DNA from: Botryosphaeria dothidea
Lineage: Eukaryota; Ascomycota; Dothideomycetes; Botryosphaeriales; Botryosphaeriaceae
Length of the DNA stretch: 64,000 nucleotides
Direction of reading: 5' to 3'
NCBI GenBank assembly: GCA_011503125.2
Contig: WWBZ02000022.1
Coordinates: 3,720,001-3,784,000 of the forward strand
The position numbers and the translations under genes were made by a program. Below are positions 1 to 11,660 of the stretch, one piece after another (position 1 is the stretch's first letter; each line of letters begins with the position of its first letter). The notes beneath the pieces were generated by a model. It made no database searches, had not been told where the DNA came from, and saw nothing but the letters and a program-made list of their open reading frames with translations.

Positions 1-684
1 CCATTCACATCTGGTGAGAAGGGGACTCCGAGAGCTTGGTTTGATCCGTTCAAGGAAGATGGGAAATCGTTGACCGCCTGGTTCACTGGGTATCCGACTT
101 TCAAAGGACCACCACTTCCATGATAATCTAGGATGTAAGAAGCGCCACCCTCCTCTTGTTTCGGAGCTGGAATTTGGAACTGCTCAGACTTGAGATAGTA
201 GGGATAGAGGTTCTGCCAGTTCCAGCCTAGATTGCCTGCTTCTTCCCAAGCGTTAATTTGAGCGACCTCAGCCCGAGTGTAAGCCATGCCTAGAAGTACT
301 TAGCAAGCATTCATCTCATCATATCAGGTTCGATATGCTACCATTGATAGTGCTCGTGCCGCCGAGAGCCTTTGCCGCATGGAGAGTTCGGGCTCCCGAA
401 CCGCCGAACACCTGCGGTACGGTCTTGTACTGCCAATCAATGGCGGTGCCGAAGGCTCGCCCATACCCATCGGGGTCGGTGACGTCAGTATTCTCATAGA
501 CGGAGTCACCTGCTTCGATGACAAGAACAGATATGTTTGCGGACTCGGACAGGCGATTAGCGATTACGAGACCGCAGGTTCCTCCGCCGACTACAATATA
601 ATCATAGCTGCTGGAGATGGAGGAAGAAGCGGAAGTACCCACAACAGCGCTGGCAAAGATGGTGGGTAAGAGGACAGACAACAT
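1..684 (-). CDS. GMC oxidoreductase, glucose-oxidase-like (5' part)
   Basis: Flavin-dependent oxidoreductase of the glucose-methanol-choline family, probably secreted. The ATG is at 684 and is followed by a hydrophobic signal-peptide-like start. Next comes the FAD-binding segment YIVVGGGTCGLVIANRL (about residues 29-45) and the acidic end of the second beta strand (VIEAGD). The GMC signature ALGGTSTINGMAYTR is rebuilt only by removing an intron at 290-341, giving exons 342-684 and 1-289. The stretch after it (AWEEAGNLGWNW, YHGSGGPLKVGY) resembles glucose oxidase more than choline or aryl-alcohol oxidases. The gene runs off the left edge, so the substrate and catalytic domain with the active-site His pair cannot be judged. 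The family produces H2O2 outside the cell; the exact sugar or alcohol is unknown. Confidence 0.9.
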
Positions 685-3600
685 GGTTTGGACGTCTGGA
701 GAAGTTCGTGGAAGGAGCGGGCGGGAATGTGTTGAGGCAGGAGCCTGCTCTCTGCGTGGCGAACCGCAAACTTTTCAAGCCGGATATCGAGGTGGTGGAA
801 ATTAGATGGATACGAAGTTGTAATTTGAGCGGACAAATAGAATTTGCGCTCGCATGCAATATAAAGTGCAAGTTGTGTAACAAGTAAATGGTTGGTTGGG
901 CTGTGGGCCCAAGTCCAACTAGCCCAACCAACAAATGCACCCTAACGGAACACACTAAAATATTTCACGAAGTTCTAATTCTTCTATATATCTCTATTAA
1001 CGTATTAAAAGGTATGCAAAGCTTGACTATACTAGGTTGACTTCCCTCCTGTAGTCATTCGTCTTTCTAGAATGAAAACTCTATGCAACGTAAAAAAGTC
1101 ACTTTCGAACGGCCTTCAACCAATGTCTTTGTGGGGACGGTAACATTCGTCCAGACGCAAGTGTACCGGTATTGTGTTTCTGGAGACAACCCCATCCAGA
1201 CAAATATTTCGATTCACAATAGGAGTCCTGCTTAGACCTTTGTCTAGCCTCCTGCCAGCGATGTTATGTTCCGCGCTGGTTGTCGGTTGCAGCGTCCTTC
1301 TGCAGAAACCTTCGGCAACAGCTATGGGGTTCTTCAGAAGGTCTCTCGGCGCGCGTGCAACGAGGCCCTTTGCTCAAAACACATTTCATCATGCCGTTCA
1401 TGATGCCGAACACGCTTGCAGTGAACACTCCGCGCTATTTACTTTGCGCACAGGAAAAAGCATTCCGCACCGACTATCTGCACATCACTTCCGCATTGCG
1501 CGAGTCAAGCAGTCACGATAGTTCAGCGCCGCCTACCAGATACGGCATCATATATTCCGATCTTCTCTTATAGTCTCTTTCCGAAAACAGCAAGACCGCA
1601 CGGCCACCATCTTATCAGACTACTCACCGGCGCCCGGCGCCCTCCCGCCAACACGAACCCCCACGAACACGACACAACAGACCGTTGCCGAGACCTCCCG
1701 CCTGCGACGGCGCCGCTGCTCAACACCACAAACAGTATTTGCGAAGAGCTGCTGCTTTTTCAATACAATCTTCATGCATATCCCGACCCACCTCGAACCA
1801 TAGCTCCAATACTATATGTTCCCGCCCCCTGCAAATCACACATGCGGAACCCCCACCAACCCGCACGCCCAAGATCACCCTGCCCGCGCCAAGCATGAAC
1901 CGACAACGACGATCACGACATATCCCTCTTTCAGCTCTCCCTAAGCCAAGGCGAGAAAGAGTGGAAAGTCCCTGCTTTTGCGCCCAACGCCAGCCGGTCA
2001 GCCATGCAACCCCTGCCGTGGCTCGTCGATCACTTGAGCGGTGCATATACGACATACGACCGCTGGCTGATTGAATCTGCTACACCGCGCAGCGCGCCCG
2101 CGGTGCCGTAGCTCTTGACCTCATTGCACTTACTCACCTCTAAGTGCCTTTGCCTCTTTTAGATTTAGTGTCAGTCATTCGTGCGCATCTGGATCCACCG
2201 AGGTACAAGGTCCGCACAGGTGATCCATCTGCACGAGGTCGTGAACACTGAAAGTGACTCGCTTGCCTGTGCCAGGCTCCATCACGAGGTCAACCCTGAC
2301 GTATTGCAACACCGGTATGCAGCAACCGTGGAGGGTAAAGCGTTTGCCCAGGCGTAAATGTGGCTAGGTTTCCTTCCGGACGACCGTCTGGGCATGCTTG
2401 TGCCTGTTGCTGCGGTGATTTTCGAATCGATCTCGTACGCGGGCATCAAATCCCCGGCCCATCGCATTAGTTCCACAGACCAGAGAGTCAGGTCGTAGCA
2501 GAAGAAAAAAGAAATGCATTTGCACAAGATCCCAACGCGCAGAGGTAGTGATCATAGCTGAACCACGGTTAAGCATGTGCACCGTCTGGTCGAGTGAAGG
2601 AACGGAGAGAACCTGTGCAATGTGACAGCGCTCCAAAGCCCGGTACGTGTACTATAGGGAAGGGGATACGGCAGCGAAGAACCAAATGCGGGAAGCGGCA
2701 GAGAGGTGGTGAAATGAGGAAGTAAAGAGCACGGAGACACGGCATGGCCGACGATTTCCGAGACTGGTCACGTCGGACAGCAATCGACCATCCATGACAT
2801 GACTCCAAACGTTGGTGGTATCCAGGAGCGAAAAAGCAACGTGCAGGAAGCGAGTGATCCTGAAAAGAGCAAGGCGCGCGGCGATGATCGTTTCCATGTC
2901 TGGGAAAACCCACTTCCCCCTCCCGCTCTTCTTCAAGTCTATTCACCGGGCGTGGCGCGCGGCTGGTGACGGTCCCAGCGTTGATTTCCGAAGGTTTGGG
3001 TGCTGGAAAAAAGAAACGAGGCGCTCGAAATGCAGTCGCACTGAGACCGTTGGTTTGGAAAATCTAACATTGCTTTTCCCTACTTCTTTCCCTGGGCCAT
3101 CTCGTCAATCTTTGGCTGCATGAATCACTTGGATCCAAATTCCCGCGGAAAACGGATTCGTCATTCTCCCAACTATCTTTGCTCTCATAAACCCCGAACC
3201 ATGTTCGATCAAGATAAAAAAAAATCAGCCTGGCAACATGCGACGCTCGAATGTACGGGAGCTTGGGAAAAAGAAAGAAAACCAATAGAATGACAGTTCC
3301 TCCGTTCAAACCGAGCTTGATGCGCCAATCATGGGGGAGAATCCCCACCCACCTCAGAAACGCCCTCGCATCAAACGCGCAAAAAGCCGACATAAAAACC
3401 AATCGCTAGATCCCTGTGTCGCGTTAATTTTCCTTCCAGTGCGGAAACCATGATATACAACGCTCCTTAACAAAATGCAACATCCAACAGACAAAACTAA
3501 TGCAAAAGAGCGTCTGAAATGCCGTAGGCCAATCTGCGTGATTTTCGCCTAAAGCACTACGAAGTGTTTTTTTTTATCCTCAACATGCGCGCTGAGTTGA

Positions 3601-3729
3601 GCAAGTCCGTGCATGAAGGAGCGTTGGGTCTCCTTTCAGTGAATATTACACGGGAAAGAAGAGTCCAGCCCCCAGAATCGAGCGAAGGCAGAGGGATCAA
3701 ATGGGTCTCCAGGCTTCAGTCCCAGAACT
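685..3729. other. 3.0-kb intergenic region
   Basis: Lies between the 5' end of the GMC gene and the 3' end of the hamartin gene. It should contain the GMC promoter and the hamartin 3' UTR. Short open frames on both strands have no recognisable motif, no consistent codon bias and no splice-linked continuation, so I call no gene. One copy of the dispersed repeat described below lies at about 1130-1201. Confidence 0.6.
1130..1201. repeat. Dispersed repeat, copy A
   Basis: Contains the core CATTCGTCCAGACGCAAG at 1144-1161, preceded by TGTGGGGA. A degenerate second core (CATCCAGAC) follows at 1193-1201, about 49 bp after the first. The same pair of cores occurs in copies near 19.2, 28.2 and 60.2 kb. 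No open frame and no terminal inverted repeat are obvious. Confidence 0.55.
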
Positions 3730-6700
3730 TCAGTTCTGAGACATCAGTCCCTTGAAGCCTCTGAAGCCGCCCGTGCCAGATTTAGGCGGTTGTTGTTCTT
3801 TCTTGTCGGATGCTTTCTTCTTGCCAACGTTTTGGGCACCGCCTGCATGAGGGCAAGGGTCAGCCTGTGCCTTTTGAGCCACCAATCTCATATCGGATAC
3901 ACCGTGTCGATTTTTGATCCATAATAAAGGAAACCGGGATAACGTAGACACAAGAAGTTCGATGTCGAGTTAAGAGAGATGGAGCCAGGACTTACCTCTA
4001 CCATAGACTCTGATTTCAGACTTCGGTGTGATTTTCGCAGCTCTGTTGTCCTTGTCGCTCCCACTTCCGTTTGTGTTGGCGCTGAATGTGCTACGGCCAT
4101 CCGATGAGCCGAGCGGCTCAGTGGCGTTGAATGCGTGGAACCGAGGCGCATGTATGGTATCTGTGGGCGAATTCGGCTCATGCACTGGGCTTGCTGTGTC
4201 GATGGGGTGGAGCGTGCGGCTTGGTAGAGACTCGCTGCGCTCGGGATGTGCCGTGAAAGGTCTGCCACCGTAGCCAGAGAAGGAAGATGCCTGGTACTGA
4301 ATTTCCCCATAGTCATCTTCAAACTCGTCATCACTCCGCAACTCCGTCCTCATAGGTTCGGTATATGAACGCGGCCCAAAGCGGTTCGCAAAGCTAGCAC
4401 CTCTGCTACTGGCCACGCTGCCACTACCTGCAGTGCTAGGCTTTCTGAAAAAGGCTGACGAAAGGTGCTCTTCTATGGGGCTGTGTGCTTCGTGGCTCCC
4501 ATGGCCATTACCGTTTGATCGTCCTCTTGCATAAGACAACTCGGCCTCCAGTGCCTGGCATTTCATTTCCAACTCGGTGAATCGATGAAGGAGACGGTTG
4601 TGTGTCTTCCTTAACTGATTGAACTTGGAATGGCTTGCGGCAAGAGCGGAATCTATCATCTGCTGCACCGAGGCGGGAAGTTGGCCTGGATTGGGCTTGG
4701 TGTCAATGTCTACGGGCTGTCGTGACTCCATCTCAGCGAACTTGCGGTCATACGCTCTGGCCAGCCTGCTACGCTCAGCTTCTTGACTGTCGAGCTTCAA
4801 GTTGGCCAACTTGAGCTCATTACGCAGTAGCTCTTGCTCCTCTTTCGCCTGCTCAAAATCGAGTTCTTTGAGTTCGGCTTCTCGTAATCTCGCCTGCAAA
4901 GTGTTGATCTCCTGTCTCAAAGCAGCCATCTCTTCCAGTTCCATTTCGGTGGATTTAAGGCTCTGCTTGGAATTGAGCTCTCGGGCTTCGGCTTCCACGA
5001 CAAGTCTTCGGAGACGTTCGCAATCTTTCTCGACCTTTGCCAGCTTTGTCCTCAGCAATTCTTCCTCGGAATGCCATTGCTTTTGTTCGTCACGGAAAGT
5101 CTTTAGTTTGGAGCCAAGCTCCCCTTCCCACTTCTTGGACTGGTTCCTGCCAGTCATCGTCTCCTTCTTCAGTTGTGCGTAAAGCTCGTTCGCTTTTTGT
5201 AGCTTCGCCTTCAAGGTCCTATTTGTGTTGATCAAATTCTGCGTTTCCGCTTCGACAGTGGCCTCCTTGATATGTTTTCGCTGAAGTTGACCGATGTGAG
5301 AGAGATGCTGGTTCTTCAAATAGCGCTCGAAATTCAAGTCATTGCGTAGGAGCATGACTTCCCTTTGTAGGGTGGCTAGGTTCTGTGCAAGGCGGGCGTG
5401 CGTAGGTGAAAGCGGGTATTGACTAGACGAAAGCGTCTGCGCAAATACTTCGAGACGAGGTGACGGGAATACTGGGATAGTCGCTGACGGCTCCAAAAGT
5501 TGGCGTTGTTCTTTTTCGGCGTTGGGGGAGATTGAGGTTCCGGGCAGGGTGGGGCTATCGGGGTTTGCATCGCGAGGACGAACGGTGGGCGATCCAGGAC
5601 GAGGAGAATGTTTTCTGAGGTTCACCGACTCCTTTGAGGAAGGGCTCGTCAGAGTGGTGGACTGGGTGTTACGCCAGCTACTATTCGGCTTCCCATCCGT
5701 CGGGGACGTGGCACTGTTCGCAAGAGTACCTTCATCATCCAGAAAACCACCAGGGATATCCTCTGTTGGCACTAAGGATACGTGTGCAGGACGCGCGGTA
5801 GCTGCCTGTGGAATTTCGGGCAGTTTCGCAGTTGGCGGCGGTCCAGGGTCCTCCAAGGATGCTGATACTGCCATGCACAGGCTCATGCAATCAGTGACCA
5901 CATCTGCAGGATCGCTTTTCAACCAACGGCTTTCGCTCATTTCCTCTTCGGCCGTCATGTTGAAGAAGTTGGGGTGCAGAAGATGGACCTGTCGGAATGG
6001 CTCGGTGCGGCGTCGAATAGCTTCAGGATCCAGAACCAGATCATCGGCACCGAGGTAGTTGATACTCTTCAGGAATTTCCTGGGCTTGCGAACATAGCTC
6101 ATCAAATTCAAGGGAAACAGGCCGTAAAGGAAGGTAAAGTAATATAAGGCTCCAGGCGCCGATGTTTCCGGATGGTCAAAAGCGTGCTCGAGTTTCTCCC
6201 AATTGGGATCGCTGCCATCATCGTCTGAAAAATCTTCCTCGGTGTCGCCGCTAAGTGCATCTGCCTCAACCCTTTGTTTCTCGTCTGGGGGAGGCGCGGC
6301 AACCTGATCCCAGCATAGCACCCTGCTGTAGATCAAGAAAAGCTTTGGCACGTGGGACACCAATCCACTGGTGATGTGGGGGATGAACATAATTAGCACG
6401 GTGAGCGCCATTTCTACCACTGTAGCGGACTTGTCGATCATCATGCATTTTTCAAGGTTTTCGATCAGCGGAGTTTCGGACACGAGATAGAGATGCGGCG
6501 GTTGCACGCGTACAAAGGTGCTGAGCAGGCTAAGAGCCTGGGCTCGGTGTTTTGCTTGGACAAACAGGCTGTTCAGGGCAAGAAGCAGCTCCTAGCGAAA
6601 TTTAAGTTAAGGTTGGTCGACAGGATGCAAGTAGCTTACCTTTGGTTTCCGGCGACCGTACAGCACAAGAAGTGATTCGATTTCGCGCGCGACATATTCG

Positions 6701-7248
6701 TCTTCGGGCGTTATGACATCGTCCTCCCCGGTCGGCATGCGGGTGCGTCGCAAGTAGCAATCCAACAGCTTCTGCGTGTATGAAGCTGCAGCTTGCGCCT
6801 GCTCGGCATTGTTGTCGCCGTCGGGCTCGAATGCCAGAACACCCAGCACAAATTCGCGCGCATCCTCAATCTCGTCCCTCTTGTGACCAATCCCGTCTAT
6901 GACGGGACGGATGACCAGATTCCACCACTGTGACAAGCGGGCATCGCCTCGGATCGCAGGGCGCAGCTGGCGCAGCACGCAGAGGAAGGCGCTGCGCTTG
7001 ACCGGCTCATCCTGGACATGGTTGTTGTAGGTCTGCAACAGCTCCTCGTGCAGGCGCTGCGAGTCCTGATCGTCGATGTCGTAGTGCTTTTCAAGGAACG
7101 TTTCAATTGTCTGCTGGAGCTCTTCGGGCAGCGGGTAGGCGACGGTTGGGCCGGCGAAGGCGGACTCGAGCGCCTTGACGGCGTCTTTGACGGAGCTGGA
7201 TTCTTGCGTCAGCGCGGGAGAGAGCATTGACAAGTGGAAGGGGCGCAT
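3730..7248 (-). CDS. tsc1: Hamartin (TSC1) homologue
   Basis: Fungal hamartin, the scaffold of the TSC1-TSC2 complex that stimulates GTP hydrolysis on Rheb and so restrains TORC1. Exons are 6640-7248, 3996-6591 and 3730-3842; introns are 6592-6639 (48 bp) and 3843-3995 (153 bp). The product is 1105 aa. The N-terminal ~330 residues are helical and match the hamartin domain, including a hydrophobic segment around VVEMALTVLIMFIPHITSGL. A low-complexity Ser/Pro region follows, then a long coiled coil (roughly residues 530-840), then a basic, Gly-rich tail ending GFRGFKGLMSQN. I start at the ATG at 7248; a GTG seven codons upstream is not a plausible eukaryotic start. The last exon is needed to complete the conserved tail. 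Hamartin identity is by family recognition; the 3' splice choice is an inference. Confidence 0.85.
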
Positions 7249-9917
7249 ACCCGGCGGCCATGTGGGCACGCTCAGCTTTGGCGGGAGAGTGCTATGACAG
7301 GAGCGAGGGTTTGGTGCGTGGAGCCAGAGCTTGCGGCATAGTCGCGCTCGCGGGTGAGGAGAGTTTGGCGGGGCGAGCTTGCTGATGTATTCGCGCGAGT
7401 CACTGACCCCGTGGGTATGGAAAGTAGTCCGCCGGCTGCTCCCGTCACCACAATGGCGGACAGAGCAGAGGCCTGCGGTTTCTGCCTGGGGCAGCTCGTC
7501 CTGATAAGACAGACGGGCAGCGGCGATTGCATGCGACAGAGCTCAGCAATCTAATTAATTGCTAGCGCACACTGCTGGCTTCGGCGGCGCGCTTCGTTTC
7601 GCAGCGCGCTGTGGGCTGGGCCAAGCGGACCCAGTCTGTCGGTGCCTGGCACACGCCCTTGGCCTCAGAAAAGGGCCCGCAGCGACCGGGCTGGGGTGTG
7701 GGCGCGCGGCCAATTGCAGGGAGATCCACAGGGTGCCCGCCGTCACTATCTCCGACATAACGAATACTTTCACATAACGTCACTGTTGTGCGTGCCCTCA
7801 GCCAGACCGTCAGCCAGCACTCTCCGCCAATGCCCGCTGGGGCAGCCGCTGTCGCACAGCATGCTGGGCGCGTCTCTGTTTGTGCGGCAGGGGCTTGCCG
7901 GCTGCAGCCAGCGATCAGGGGTGTGGCGCATCTGCTGGATGCTACTGTGCTCTACGCCGCGCGGGGTGATAGGCCAAACAAGGGGATGCGCCTCCGCCGA
8001 TAGACGTTGGAGAAAACGGTCTGCCCGCAAGGCAATTGGGGCCTGGTGCCTAGCGCCCTCATCTCGACCTGCCCGAAAGACGACGCTGATTCTCTGGGCT
8101 GCTCGCTTCTCGCGGACCTCCCGGCATCCTCGAGAATGCCTCCCGATGATGCCTGTCAGACACTTCTCACACCGCGTCCCGCCCAAGCTTTGTGGCATTG
8201 AGACACGGCAAGGTCAAGAGCCCTTTCTGATCTGCTTCCGTGCCCAGTTGCTCATCAGGCGACGCGACGCATCTCATATGCATGCCTGCGATTTCTCCCT
8301 GCAACCGGCGTCGGCTCCAGACGTCCGCTACCTGCCCCCGGCAGTGCTCATCACGTCTAGGCGGCCCAATTCAGCTGGAAAGAGGGTCCATCCTCGTCCA
8401 CGCCGCCGCCACCACCTGCTGTCGTCGGAGACGGGCTGGGCGCGTCGCGTGCATTTTGATAAGGTTGTTTGCCGGACATTGGGTCTCGCTCGGCGGTGCG
8501 TCCAATGAGTCGACGGCGCCGATGATCGCCGCCAGGTGCGGACATGTACCATCGAAGTCGGTGTCGGCCGCCCTCCCGACTCCCATGGACACGGCTGCTG
8601 TGAGATCGCAGCCTCGGCCGGCCGATCAACGCAAGGAGAGCTGAGTCTGCACCAGTGTCATCAAGACCAAGGCCATCAGACTCGTCCCTTTGGCAGTCTG
8701 ACGTGCCACTACAACGCGCCTGTGCCGAGTACCTGCAGCTGCAGTTGTTTGCAGTGCGCCTGCATTGCATTTTGCGGACCACCATCTTGCTGGCCGTCAC
8801 GTCACAGGAGAAGGTGAACGGGCAAAGCAATGCCGCTCGCACGCACCAGTATCTGCTGCAGAATCTGAGAAAATTTTAAGCTTCTTGTAAAAAAGCATTC
8901 GCCGCCAACCGTTGGGGTGCACAGCATGATGGTCCTCTCTTCAGTTTTTGACGGTGTGCAAAGCTGCAAACACTGTACATGCATTCGCCTGGTCGCACGC
9001 ATGATGCGTCGAGTACCCATCTACTACGCAATTGTTACTAGCACTATTGGACACGGCTGTGCTGAGAAAATCTCTGCGCCTACAGACACAGCACTCCTGC
9101 ATTGTCAATTGACTTTGCCCGCATTTAGCCAGCTCGGAGGGCAGTCGCTTCAGGGCACTTCGTATCCGCGCCTCAGAATTCGTTGTTAGCACTACTGCTC
9201 CGTAATAATGCGTCTTGTAAGCCAGTGCCAATGCCGCGGTCCAGATAAGCAAACAAACCCCACGCGACTGAGATTGCATCGCGCGAACGGCCGGTCGATC
9301 AGGGATTCTCAGCCTTCGACCCACCGGCGGATTCGCGCGTCGGCCTTTCTCTTTACCGCCAGAGGCAACGCGTTCAAGAAGAAAGCCCGGTGAATTGTAT
9401 GCAGCAGTAATGCCGGAAGGGCTGACAGACTGACGGGACATTCCATGACGATGCGCCCTGGGCGGGTCGCTACTGAGACGGCACCGCCGGCTAAACTATT
9501 CTAATCAGGGCGAGCTGCTTTTCTTAGCCATGCCCACCGAATCGTTCCAGCGCGCGATTTGGGGAAATACACGTGGAATCCTCGAATTTGCCATGGTTCC
9601 AGATTAATGAAAGTCTCATTCGAGAAGACACTGCAGACCTTCTCCTGGTCTTTGGGTGCCACCCATCCGTCCCGCTGCCGCCTTCCGCTTCTGTAGGACA
9701 CTGACAGCGGTTGTGTCTCAGGCCACCCTCCCATCACCCGGGATCTGGCCAAGACGGAGATCGGTATCGACTGTGTTGCCATTCCGCTGCAGCCGATCAG
9801 AGTGACCCAGCCCGATGTCGATACCCATCGGGTGCAACTAAGCCGCATCAGGCAAAGGCTTTCGAGTGTCCTGATTGTCGGCTCATTGTGACACAGACAG
9901 GGCAACAAGGCCATCTG
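7249..9917. other. 2.7-kb GC-rich gap, no gene called
   Basis: Separates the 5' end of hamartin from the 3' end of TAP42 and should hold the hamartin promoter. Overlapping open frames occur on both strands (for example 7642-8508 plus and 9501-9914 minus). They are Arg/Ser/Cys-rich, lack recognisable domains and look like chance frames in GC-rich DNA. I see no repeat array or RNA gene. Confidence 0.5.
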
Positions 9918-11101
9918 TCAACCTCTGTTCATCGTGTTACCGGCTCCCTTGGGGTTATCGTCCTTGAAGTCGTCCCATGCCCGTGCCTTCATGGTTTCTA
10001 CATCGGCTTTCTCCATGTCGTCCTCATCCGGCTCAGGGCGGATGCCTGATTGCTCTCCGCCACCCTCAATAATGCCTCCTCTTTTCCTTTCTTCCTCCAG
10101 ATACTCGTCAATGGACATAGTCGGCAGGCTGTGATCTGGACGGAAAACCCCCTGCTGTACCCTTTGCCGATTGTCCAGGAGCGTGAATGGTCGCAGAGGT
10201 TTTCCGTCAGCGCTCAGAATAGGACCCGTACGATTTGTTAGGCCTGCAAGCGGGGCATCCAAACGCTCCGAGTAGCCATCCCCACGGCGATCGCGCTGGC
10301 GTGAATCATCTGTTGCGGAACCCGCATTTGGCGGAGGCGTAGGTGGAGCCAGGGCCAAGATCTGCAGCTCCTGGGCTAAAGACTCGAGTGATGCAAAAGT
10401 CTGGTGGACGCACAGAGAGATTTTGGTGAGATGAAGCTGACGCAGAGCGTCCTCATCGTTTTGGAATGCGCTTGGGTTATGGATCAGATGCTGTAGCCAA
10501 CATCTAGTTAGTATGACTCGCATGCGGCAGAGGCACGATCACGTACCTCAAACTTTGCCTTCAGGTCCTTCTCTGCCCTAAAGCGAGCGATTTTGGTCTC
10601 TCTTCTAGCAGCAGGGTCTGTAGTTGACGCCGTGGAGAAAGAGTTGGGGGCTTCTTGGTACTTCTCATAGAGCTTGGCATCGGATTTGGATAACACGTCA
10701 TAGGAGTCGAGCAACTTAAGGAATTTCTCATAACTTTGGCGGGCTCTGAACAAGTTTGACTTGCGATCAGCACCGATAATTTTCTGGACCAGCTCGGCCA
10801 GGCAATAGTCAATGAGCATGTATCTGCAGTACGTATGAGAAATAGAAGAAAAAAGCAGAGGCAATGCAGCCTACTGTATGTCTCCGGAGGACACGTCTTC
10901 CAGGGTTTCATTAGGGCTGAATAGAGCAACATGGTCTGCAAGCCTCAGGCATTCCTCATAGGTGGCGATGGCGGAGTTGACCTTCTGTTGGTAAGCGTCG
11001 CTGTTGGAGTTGTAGGACGACTCGAGCTCCTTTCTCTTCGCCTCGGCGCTGGCGAAGAGGGCACGAAGGCTCGAAGGTTGCTGTTCTGCTTCGTTGCTCA
11101 T
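9918..11101 (-). CDS. tap42: TAP42/alpha4-type PP2A regulatory protein
   Basis: Binds catalytic subunits of PP2A-type phosphatases and links them to TOR signalling in the cytosol. Exons are 10875-11101, 10547-10823 and 9918-10490; introns are 10824-10874 (51 bp) and 10491-10546 (56 bp). The product is 358 aa, the usual size. The N-terminal half is helical (SAIATYEECLRLADHVALFS, YMLIDYCLAELVQKI, RARQSYEKFLKLLDSYD), as in the TPR-like phosphatase-binding domain. The C-terminal half carries the family motif TMSIDEYLEEERKRGGIIEG followed by an acidic stretch and MKARAWDDFKDDNPKGAGNT. The ATG at 11101 is 559 bp from the divergent DCL1 start, so the two genes share a promoter region. Confidence 0.93.
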
Positions 11102-11660
11102 TTTCGATGGCGACAGTGGTAAGGTGAAGTGCTGTCTTGGTGATTGTTGGCGCTTGGAAAGAAGCGAACTGTGTGGAAGGCGACAGCAAATCACGTGCGT
11201 CGCGCATTAGCGCGTTGACCAGGATGATCGACATGCGTTGCGCCGACACCGCGGAAGCGACCGTCCACTTGCCAGCAACAACTCCAGCAAGCTCAGCTGC
11301 CTCGCGACGCCGCAGATGATTGTGCCGTGGACGCTTGCAAGCAAGCTTGGACTGAGCAGAGAGCGGGCCATGCTGCAACCCATTGCTAGGCAGCTGGACC
11401 ACCCAGTGCACACGTGCGCGAAGTTGCTCTACGGCGTTTGCTTGACCTCGTACATTACCAGGCAGCTGCGGCGCCCACGTTGACTACTGTCAACATTGCT
11501 ATTCGCTCGACCTTCTACTCTACGTCTTCAACTGATCTTGCGCATGCCTGCGCAAACTGTCACTCACCTTGCCAACAGAGCCCCATCCCAGGATCCTGCC
11601 ATTCAGTAGTGTCGCTACTTCTACTCACCTTTGCCTCTCCAGCTGCGCGCCTCCGGCAAA
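11102..11660. promoter_or_regulatory. Divergent promoter TAP42/DCL1
   Basis: A 559-bp interval between two oppositely oriented start codons, so it must hold both promoters and 5' UTRs. No clear TATA box is visible. Pyrimidine-rich tracts precede the DCL1 start. Inference from gene arrangement only. Confidence 0.6.

Noticed and set aside
7642..8508. 288-codon plus-strand frame in the hamartin-TAP42 gap
   Set aside because: Starts in GC-rich sequence with random composition (many Arg, Cys, Ser), no domain and several overlapping frames of similar length.
9501..9914. 137-codon minus-strand frame beside the TAP42 stop
   Set aside because: No motif, and it begins right at the 3' end of TAP42; likely 3' UTR or spacer.
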